Notes under the pieces: generated by a model
Told to the model about the DNA's origin: nothing
Databases searched by the model: none
Seen by the model: only the letters and a program-made list of their open reading frames with translations
Part shown: in pieces, positions 1 to 6,985 of the stretch
How the letters are laid out: every line of letters begins with the position of its first letter
Numbering within the stretch: the first letter of the stretch is position 1
From: Tieghemiomyces parasiticus
Lineage: Eukaryota; Kickxellomycota; Dimargaritomycetes; Dimargaritales; Dimargaritaceae
DNA: 13,491 nucleotides
Assembly: GCA_027575765.1 (NCBI GenBank)
Contig: JANBPT010001146.1
Coordinates: 1-13,491 of the forward strand
Reading direction: 5' to 3'
Made by a program: the position numbers and the translations under genes

Positions 1-812
1 TTGATCCGCTCGTGGGTGTAATTGTATAGGTCCTGGGTATCCTTGCGCATCCTGCGGAATCCCCACTTGTACGTATTTAGAAACGGCAGAGCGCAGATGA
101 TGGCAGCCATAATCCCAAACGAGAGGAACCAACGAGTAATCGGATGTTTTGAACCCCCCAGTAAACCGACACTGCGTCCGAAGGCCAGTCGTGTAATGGC
201 GTCAAGGGTGCCGTGGCTTAGCACGGTATACATGTCAACTTCGACGCCGGCCTTGTCGTACGCGTCCCCACTTACTGCAGCCTCCGCCGTGCACTGCCGC
301 GCCAGGGTCGTGGCCAGACTGGCCGAACCAAACTCAAGGATCAGGCCTTCCATCTCGTGGATGGATCGCCGGGAAAAGGTAGGCTCCATTTGGCGGTGGC
401 GCTGCTTGTGCACGCTCGCGTGTGGAGTGGTGAACATACCCTGGGCGAACTGGTCGATACCTCGGTACCACTTGCTAGCTTTGATAAATGTGTAGTTCTG
501 GTAAATCTCGCGGATGCTTGTCCGGTCGGTGACCGTAACCGCTTCGTGACCAATGCGCACGATGGGGCCGTACTGGCGGTGCATCTCGGTGACCCAGAGG
601 TAGTGGCTGCCGTTGTGCAGCGACGGGTGCAAGTATGCGGGCAAAATTCTACAGATAAAGGGACCCGGGACCCTCGCGAGCGGAGAGAGGAACGCATAGT
701 AAACCACCCAGCTAACAACGGCGACGGCTAGGGCTGTGGACAGAAGTGTCAGCCATGACAGCTCGGCCCCGATAACCCGGCCAAGAAGGACGAGCAGGGC
801 GGATTTGGCCAT
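1..812 (-). CDS. Cytochrome P450, N-terminal part (3' end beyond window)
   Basis: A haem-thiolate monooxygenase is expected here, anchored in the ER membrane. Reading the minus strand from the ATG at 812 gives 270 uninterrupted codons to the window edge with no intron needed. Residues about 18-42 form a hydrophobic N-terminal anchor. They are followed by the proline-rich hinge LARVPGPF (45-52) typical of microsomal P450s, then QYGPIVRIG (80-88), the usual beta-1 entry. The C-helix region is HKQRHRQMEPTFS (135-147), with the basic residues that normally contact haem propionates. LDAITRLAFG (203-212) matches the conserved 'lDvigrlaFG' stretch. The I-helix threonine, ExxR and the FxxGxRxCxG cysteine loop lie outside the window, so catalytic competence cannot be judged and no CYP family can be named. 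The start was chosen because the anchor begins directly after it. The frame remains open upstream of the ATG but lacks protein-like sequence there. Confidence 0.93.
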   Translation of the reverse strand, partial: MAKSALLVLLGRVIGAELSWLTLLSTALAVAVVSWVVYYAFLSPLARVPGPFICRILPAYLHPSLHNGSHYLWVTEMHRQYGPIVRIGHEAVTVTDRTSIREIYQNYTFIKASKWYRGIDQFAQGMFTTPHASVHKQRHRQMEPTFSRRSIHEMEGLILEFGSASLATTLARQCTAEAAVSGDAYDKAGVEVDMYTVLSHGTLDAITRLAFGRSVGLLGGSKHPITRWFLSFGIMAAIICALPFLNTYKWGFRRMRKDTQDLYNYTHERI

Positions 813-3525
813 CGTCGGAACAGACGTGCGAAACTTTGGTGCCAGGGACAGGATTCGGTCAGCGTGAACGTGGCGGCTGGCCCAGCGGGAAAGACCGCAA
901 AAGGGGAAAAGTGGAAGTAAAATGATGAGGGTTTGAATTGAGAGAGAATGGAGGGACGGCGGCACTTGATGGCTTCCCGGACTGACAAGGAGAAATTCTG
1001 CGAATCAATCCAAGGGATAAGGGATGTGGGGCTTGTGGACAGGATGGATGATATGTAGACCGTTGGGTGCGGTGCCAGATAAGCGCCGGCTTGCGCACCA
1101 GTATTTATGCACTGCTGCAACGTGCGAACCACGCCCCGCACCCCGCACTCCACACTCAGCATGTTTACCCCACTAGAAGCTTGACACATGCACCATACCG
1201 TTGAGCTGCCGGGAAGGGGCGAAGGTCGGGTCTTTTTTTTTGCCTAGATTCACCGCCCGCCACCCTTGCTTGTTCACTAGGCTCAGCTGGGGTCCCAATA
1301 CTGGCTAGCCAGCCAGATTTAGGCGGGATGGCCCTATCGTGAAGGAATGGACAGGTAACAATAACGTAGTGTGAAGGCCCCGGTTTCGACCCGGTTTCCT
1401 CGAATGGCCGATCCGTTTTATATCCAACGGTGAGTCGTATTGGAAGGAGGGACTGTGGAGACGCGATTCACGTTGGCACCTAATGGGGTCTAAACGCCGG
1501 CCATGTTTTCCGCAGCTAGCGTGACATTAGTGGAACCAAGCAGCCGGCAGCTTTCGAACCCCCCCCCCCCCTGGTCCTTGTGGAGGCGCCGTACGGTCGT
1601 TCCCACGGACTTGTTTCAAAACGCGTGTAAAGGCCATTGGGCCCATCGGCCGGCCATTGCAGCGTTATGGAAGCGATAGTTACGTAGCCTGGTCTGGCAA
1701 GCAGCCCTCAAGAATCCCCTGGCCAGTGAATCTAAAGTGGTCATATTGGAAGAGCTGAGCTGCATGCCATTTCCGATAGCGGTAAGGGAAGGGGGGTGGT
1801 GCCAAGTCAATCGAGGCTGCCAAAAGAAGCTGCATTATACGGGTTAGCGAGCACGGACAGTTGAGCACAGACACTTAAGGGTGGGCCGGTCAATAGAGGA
1901 TGTGCTACTTGTTTACTTTGTCGGGTGGCAGAGGTCATTGGCCTGTCCGTCTGGGCCTTGGCTTCGAATGGTCCACCGGTGATATCGTGCATCTAGAAGC
2001 CAGACGATGGGTCGACAATGGGGAGGGATGAAGTCCTTTGCTGTCCGGCATGGTAGCTATAGTGGACATACTTTTAAATCGGATCCGGCGCGTGTCACGC
2101 GTAATAACCAAAACATTGGCACAGGGGCCTTGTGAGATAAGATGCGTACCTTCACAGGATCCTCCATTCGAGTTGCCAACACGCTACACTACAGCCCGTT
2201 CCATGGGACATGGCAGATCGAAGAAGGGTCTGACCATTGGAAACTGGCCTGCCGCCGTCACTTTTTACAATCGAAGTTGGCCTGCGCGACCGTCTCGCAT
2301 AATATAGCCAAAAGAGACCAACTAGAAATCACTGCGGTCTTTCCGTTCGCGTCGACTCCCGCGCCCGCCCGACGCCCTTTTAAAGACGCCTAGGGAAGGG
2401 CGAAGGCCAGGTGTATACATCTCACCATATTTAGGTGCCGGCTGTTAGGATCGACGGAATCAGCGACGGTGCTAAGCGAATAGCATTGGCCGAGCGGCTG
2501 AAAAAGGGCGGAGCAGGCGTTACCCAGGCATCCACAGCAGATTCAATTGTCGCGTTTCAGCCTTGAAACCTTGTAGGCCAATATACCCTTATCTGCCTGT
2601 TGACCAAACACCTCCTTCCATTACGCCTAGCCGCCTGCCCTCCGTCCTAAATAACAACTACCATCTCACCTTATTCGATGACTATACGGACTGCCCCTTT
2701 CGCAATCACGTTCCCAGAGGGTTTCACCTGGCTCGCATGGGTCAGTTGACCAGCTAATTGGACCAACCCGACCCCGGCTAATAGGGCATTATCTCATAAA
2801 CCGTGCGCACATCCCATGCCCTGATGGGGGGGATACTCCACGTGGAGCGCCAATGGCACCGCTGCGAGCCCGGTGGCAGCCCCTGTCTTAATGGTGGGCC
2901 CAACTACTTCCAAGGGCTAACCAGGAGGGGCGGCCAAGTATAGCTGTGCCGATGACAGGCGTGGGCAAAGCCAGGTTGACAATTATGCCGAACGGTTTAA
3001 TTCCCTGGTGTATGTGCTTTCCTGGCTACTTTGAGTCTAATGGAGGACACCCCGATCGTCGTGGCCCAAAATTGGCTACGTCATCGCAATAAAGCCTGTT
3101 TAAGGTAGACTAACACAGGACTGTGCTGTAGTGGTTCCCAAACTAGGACCAAGTGCCATTTTTACAGAAATAGAGACGGAAGTGGAGGCGAGCTTAGCAA
3201 AGACAGGGACTGTGCCCTGAGGGTTAGCAGTAGACTGAACGTTGTATGGGGCCTACGGTTGCCGTGTGTCCAACTCCAAAGACACCGCTAGCAGACGCTT
3301 CGCTGTTTCAGGGCCCGATCCCTTCCACATGGCAGAGCACAGGTGGCTTGAAGCCGATTTGCACCCTCCCCCACTGGTTGGCAGATCGCGTGGGTTTGTT
3401 CGCTGGCAACCAGCTCTACCCAGGATCGCGATTATCCCCTAACACCGCCCCCTCTTTGCCTGATCTCCCCTGACCTACCGATCCGCCCCGCACTGCCCGC
3501 TTTAAAGCAACCACGAAGCTGGACC
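813..3525. other. Long intergenic region between divergent P450 and CMP kinase genes
   Basis: I see no gene here that I can support on either strand. Open frames are short, overlap each other in several phases, lack the third-position G/C preference of the real exons, and resemble no family I know. The left end should contain the P450 5' UTR and promoter. The minus strand has an ATAAATA run at 1108-1102, about 290 nt upstream of the P450 ATG, which could be TATA-like. The right end should hold the CMP kinase promoter. Other visible features are a 9-nt T run (1233-1241), a 13-nt C run (1559-1571) and a 7-nt G run (2826-2832). No tRNA, rRNA or transposon terminal structure was recognised. Confidence 0.6.
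1559..1571. repeat. 13-nt poly-C homopolymer
   Basis: An uninterrupted run of 13 C residues lies in the intergenic region. It is a likely site of length polymorphism or sequencing error. No function can be assigned. Confidence 0.9.
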
Positions 3526-4784
3526 ATGGCCGCCGCATTGCTCTCGCTCCCCGGCTTCTGCAGGCCCCTGGGGCGGCACCACGCATGCACGCCTCGCCTG
3601 CTTATGAGGACCTTCATCGTGGCTATCGACGGCCCCGCTGCCAGCGGCAAGAGTAGGTGGCCTGTTTTAGCCTCCGGGTAGGCGTTAAGTAGGGTGTGTA
3701 CGCCCAGTATCGACACTGTTTTTAGCTCCTCGCCTAGTTGACCGTCTGTGCTACACGCTTCTATCCTACCTTCAACTTGCAGGCACCACTGCCAAACGGG
3801 TCGCCCGGACTCTCGGCTATAACTACATCGACTCAGGTAGGTCAGTTTATATTTAAAGCTCACACCGATCAACTCGTACTTAAGAACGGCAGGAGGATGC
3901 ATAAGATCAGGGTCGACGCTTACTTGCTTAAGACTTCCATAACTACACCGTCTAACTGGTACTGACAATATGTTAGGCTCCATCTATCGAGCGGTAAGTG
4001 AAGCCTGCTCAGCACCTACCTACGTCAAGGATGGTTGAAACCGTCGGCTGTATAAAAACTGAAGGGCTATCAGCCGGTGGGTCCGCATCGTATCTGGACA
4101 GGTCTCTAATCCCACTCACCCTGTTACAACCGTACGATTTCGCAGATTACCCTCAAGGCTCTTGCCCAGGGGCTAGACCTGACCCGAGAAGCAGACCGCC
4201 AGCGACTGGACGGCCTCGCGCATACCTGCCAGGTCGATACGCAGGCCCAGTTCGATGGGGATACCTTGCGAGTCGTGACCTACCTAGACGGCCAGGATGT
4301 TACGGATGCCATTCGCACCCTGGCCGTCAACCGAGGGGTTTCGGAGGTTGCTAAAGCGCCCGAAGTTCGGCAGGCCGTACTACAAATCCAGCGGCGCATG
4401 GCCGGCTACAAGCGGGAAGGCTCTGAAACCACGACCGACAAGTTGAGCACCACCGATTTGGTTATGGACGGCCGCGACATTGGCACATCCGTATTCCCCC
4501 AGGCCGAATTGAAAGTGTATCTGGAAGCGGATGCTACAGTCCGCGCCCAGCGCAGGTACGAGGAAATGCAGCGGCAGGCCATGACGAAGAAGGAAAATGG
4601 ATCAACTCTGCCTACCTACGACGAGGTGTTGCGCGATCTACAGGCACGGGATGCGGCCGACGTGAACCGTACCCATTCGCCCCTACGCCGTGCCCCGGAT
4701 GCCGTGGTCATTGACTCAACCAACCTCACCATCGACCAGCAGGTCAGCAAAATTGTGGAATTGGCCCAGTCCCGCATGGCCTAG
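3526..4784 (+). CDS. Bacterial-type cytidylate (CMP/dCMP) kinase, four exons
   Basis: Members of this family phosphorylate CMP and dCMP with ATP to give CDP and dCDP. Inferred exons are 3526-3652, 3783-3836, 3977-3993 and 4146-4784, giving 278 aa; all three introns are GT-AG and the phases fit. The P-loop GPAASGKST (36-44) is split by intron 1. DSGSIYRA (59-66) is the CMP-binding segment and spans the 17-nt third exon. Then follow LDGQDVTDAIRT (113-124, R123), the signature DGRDIGTSVFP (174-184), LID-region RAQRRYEE (199-206) and RDAADVNR (234-241), whose two arginines match family CMP/phosphate contacts. The family is bacterial Cmk (Cytidylate_kin), not the Ura6-type UMP/CMP kinase usual in fungi. 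The leader, residues 1-30, is Arg-rich with no acidic residue and resembles a mitochondrial presequence. An internal ATG (M27, 3604) would give a leaderless enzyme. About a dozen extra residues (near 151-169) precede DGRD compared with E. coli Cmk. Confidence 0.93.
3977..3993 (+). other. 17-nt microexon of the CMP kinase gene
   Basis: This exon completes a glycine codon and encodes SIYRA of the DSGxxYRA CMP-binding motif. It is preceded by TATGTTAG and followed by GTAAGT. TCTAAC and TACTGAC branch-point-like sequences lie just upstream. Joining it restores frame exactly (cumulative coding length 198 nt at its end), and the protein would lose conserved residues without it. Confidence 0.88.
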
Positions 4785-4918
4785 TCCGTACTCCAATAGC
4801 AACAACGGTTTTCTTAGACTGCGTCATGGCGGCGCCCTGGCCTTGAGCTAAAAGTATTTACGTACCGTTTGGAAATTATTTACTACGTTATTAATTGCTA
4901 TACATACCGTCGGCTCAA
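4785..4918. terminator. Convergent 3' region between CMP kinase and DPY-30-like genes
   Basis: Only 134 bp separate the two facing stop codons. The centre (about 4851-4905) is A/T-rich, with ATTATTTAC on the plus strand and TTAATAA and AAATAATTT on the minus strand, so it could serve polyadenylation of both genes. No canonical AATAAA is present on either strand. Overlap of the two 3' UTRs is probable but is an inference from the spacing. Confidence 0.4.
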
Positions 4919-5622
4919 CTACGGGTCGGTCTCCGGGAAGGACGCTGAAGGGGAGGCTGCAGGGCTAGCAGAGGTGACCCCGTTCGATACGCGTGGGGTA
5001 GGTGAAGAGATCAGGACTGAGGTCTGGTCGGTCAACGGCGGCGGTGGTCTCATCATGACCTCGGCCCGCGCCTCGGGCGTCCGCTCCTCCGGCAGGCGGT
5101 GTTGCAGGAGGAAGTTGCCCAGGAACGCACATGGGTCGGCAGGTCTAGGGTCAACGGGATCGGCCAAATAGGAGGAGGTTTAGTTAACGCATTTAACGTG
5201 CCGCGGTGGTAGCAGGGTTAAGCAGGGTTCGGTTGGTCGTGTGCCCCAATGGGAATTGGCGCTTATTGACTTACCTGGCCAGGGCTAACTGCTTCAAGCC
5301 GGCTTGCAGAACGGGCACGACGGTCTCTTCAAGATAGACGTGGACGGGTTTCTCGGCGAAGAAGGCTCGGTTGGCTGCCAGGATGCCGCTAGTGTCCCAG
5401 TCGGCGGGACAGGGGTCCGTGGCGTCCGTCTGGTAGCGGGTAGGGCGTAGTTGACAAGAAACCGGTGTCTGGGTAAGGTCGACGTCTAGGATTGCTACCG
5501 TTCCTCGGAGGTCCCTCCGGTCTATCGCTGGGTTCCAGACGAGTCGAAAGTCAGCCTAGACTTACCATCGCGTCGTCCACTTCCATGCGGTCCGGGGGTC
5601 TCAATTTAGTGTCAAGTGTCAT
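4919..5622 (-). CDS. SDC1: DPY-30 motif protein, Sdc1-like COMPASS subunit, three exons
   Basis: Sdc1/DPY30 is a small dimerising nuclear subunit that binds the Ash2 partner in COMPASS histone H3K4 methyltransferase. Inferred exons on the minus strand are 5622-5566, 5429-5275 and 5144-4919, giving 145 aa. The DPY-30 motif spans residues 50-87: YLEETVVPVLQAGLKQLALA (51-70) runs up to the exon 2/3 junction, and RPADPCAFLGNFLLQHR (71-87) is completed across it (AG|A = Arg71). This matches the family pattern 'YL..tVvPvLl.GL..LakeRP.dP.efLa.yLlk'. Donors are both GTAAGT. The exon 2 acceptor is less certain: an alternative at 5468 would add 13 residues in frame. After the motif there is a Pro/Ser-rich tail of about 58 residues (88-145), whereas in DPY30 and yeast Sdc1 the motif lies close to the C-terminus. 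Another DPY-30-motif protein is possible, but the size fits Sdc1. Confidence 0.85.
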
Positions 5623-6186
5623 GGCACGCGGCAGAGTCAAAGGCGTAGGGAGCGTGGTACCAAGGGCTTAGGGGATATAAGGTGAATAAGTGGAAGAGTG
5701 GATGAGACGCGGAAAAGACGGTCGGTAGGGATGGACTACAATGACTAGTGAATGGTAGTATCTAACGACGGGCACGAGGGCTCAACGATAGCAGGTGAGC
5801 CAGGGCCTTCGGTTCACTCTGTGCCTCACTCACGCCTGCTTCAGCTGGTAGACATTCCAGGCCAGTTGACCCATAAGGCAGCCGTGAGTGGCTTACCGGC
5901 CAACCTAGTTATTTTTTTTTTCTTTATATATTTTCGCTGGGAGCTCGTCCAGAGGGTCGCTTTGCACTGCCAAGATTCACATACTAGCCCTTCTCTGCAC
6001 GCAACTAAACTTCGACCCAGGCCATTCACCTAGTCTATTTTTTCCACATTTTCTATTATTTTCAGATCCCGGTCGATTACTACGTTGCGAGCCCTCGGGA
6101 ATCAAAAGTACCTTTCCCTTCCTCCACTACGTTAAGCGGGACCGCGGCCAACTAGTTGAATACTCACATTCCAGCGGAATTTCACC
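5623..6186. promoter_or_regulatory. Divergent promoter region between SDC1-like gene and CGR1
   Basis: The two genes point away from each other across 564 bp with no supportable coding sequence, so both promoters and 5' UTRs should lie here. The clearest element is a T-rich tract with nine consecutive T at 5912-5920, followed by TTTATATATTTT at 5923-5934. In fungi such a tract can exclude nucleosomes, and the TATATA part could act as a TATA-like element for CGR1, about 255 nt upstream of its ATG. The open frames crossing this region look like chance translations of this tract. Confidence 0.45.
5912..5934 (+). promoter_or_regulatory. T-tract plus TATATA, putative core promoter element
   Basis: Nine T residues, then C/T-rich sequence and TATATATTTT, stand out from the mixed-composition flanks. 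The position within a head-to-head intergenic region is what suggests a promoter role. No transcription start can be seen from sequence alone. Confidence 0.35.
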
Positions 6187-6573
6187 ATGACCGCCTCCAC
6201 ACTGGCGAGCTCCTCCGCTGCCCCGGAAATCCCAACCACGAAGACCAATGTCGTGGGTGTGCGGGTCTCGGGCCGGGTCTGGCGGCATCCCAAGAAGCCG
6301 GCGAATCGGACGACCATGTCGCGCGGGCTGCACAAGACCTGGGATAAGCGCCTCGAGGAACGTTCGGCCCTGGCCACTATGAAGGCCCGCGAGCGTGAAA
6401 TGAAGTTTGAGGCCGCCGAGAAGAAGAAACAGGCCCGGCTTGTCACTGAGGCTCGTAAGAAGGCCGCCGCCGAAAAGGAGCACCAGGCCCACCTCGCCAA
6501 ACTCCTGTCTGCCAAGCAGCTACAGCGCCGGAAGCGGAAGGAGCTGCGCGCCAAGTCCCGCCTTAAGCACTAA
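6187..6573 (+). CDS. CGR1: rRNA-processing protein Cgr1
   Basis: Cgr1 is a small, highly basic nucleolar protein needed for pre-rRNA processing and 60S ribosomal subunit biogenesis. The single exon encodes 128 aa, close to the roughly 120 aa of the yeast protein. The family core starts at VRVSGRVWRHPKKP (25-38), followed by RTTMSRGLHKTWDKRLEERS (41-60) and MKAREREMKFEAAEKKKQAR (65-84). The rest is a long charged helix or coiled coil ending in the Lys/Arg-rich RRKRKELRAKSRLKH (114-128), which could also serve as a nucleolar localisation signal. The first 24 residues are a Ser/Thr/Ala-rich, variable leader. The ATG at 6187 (context TCACCATGA) is the natural start, with no better in-frame ATG before the conserved core. 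It is transcribed divergently from the DPY-30-like gene and in the same direction as CHL1 412 bp downstream. Confidence 0.95.
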   Translation: MTASTLASSSAAPEIPTTKTNVVGVRVSGRVWRHPKKPANRTTMSRGLHKTWDKRLEERSALATMKAREREMKFEAAEKKKQARLVTEARKKAAAEKEHQAHLAKLLSAKQLQRRKRKELRAKSRLKH

Positions 6574-6985
6574 AGTGGATCACCAGGGCTCTCGGCTGGA
6601 AAGGAACGACGAGTCGCTAGGCTCTGCGCGATGAACCACATGTTTCCTTATCATCTATACAAAATTAAAATTGCGACTTACCACCAGTCCTACTTGAGCA
6701 GGGGTCAGTTTTTAGCCAACGCCGGGATGCCATAGTTTCCTGCGGTCTACGCTTTTCATGGCAACTCTGAGATAGAGGGGTGTGGTCCTTGACTTTGTAA
6801 CCGCCCGATAATGAGCCGCGGACAGTATTCCAAGGAAGACCTGCCAACTCGACCCCAGTAGTGGCTACCTAAGTTTGTTTGGGGTCAACACCAAATGCTA
6901 ACTTCACTCTCCGGTGAGCCCACTGCCAGTATATTGATAACCCTACTGCTGCCATTCCCTTCGCCGATAGCCGATACCCGCCCGC
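6574..6985. other. Intergenic region between CGR1 and CHL1
   Basis: This stretch should hold the CGR1 3' UTR and the CHL1 promoter. An A-rich stretch (ACAAAATTAAAATTG, about 6659-6673) about 90 nt after the CGR1 stop may help its 3'-end formation, though no AATAAA is present. No coding exon, RNA gene or repeat was recognised. The minus-strand open frames here do not resemble any protein. Confidence 0.5.

Noticed and set aside
341..718. ORFs on both strands inside the P450 (341-718 minus, 357-731 plus)
   Set aside because: They are shadows of the P450 reading frame, low in hydrophobic core residues and rich in Ser/Thr/Arg, as expected of off-frame translations.
749..1189. Minus-strand ORF of 146 codons upstream of and overlapping the P450 start
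   Set aside because: It overlaps the P450 N-terminus in another frame, starts in the presumed P450 5' region, and its translation (Ser/Phe/Pro-rich) resembles no protein; likely a chance frame.
1370..1420. T-arm-like sequence (GGTTTCGACCCGG) suggesting a tRNA
   Set aside because: No matching acceptor stem, D-arm or anticodon arm could be folded around it.
2038..2393. Overlapping plus-strand ORFs of 83-89 codons in the left gap
   Set aside because: Two frames are open over the same DNA, neither shows third-position G/C bias, and neither matches a known family.
3432..3983. 183-codon minus-strand ORF antisense to CMP kinase exons 1-3
   Set aside because: It runs antisense through exons and introns of a confidently identified gene, and its translation has no recognisable features.
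5211..5229. Tandem AGCAGGGTT repeat in DPY-30-like intron 2, telomere-like on inspection
   Set aside because: It has only two copies and the unit is not a fungal telomere repeat; it lies inside an intron and is probably chance.
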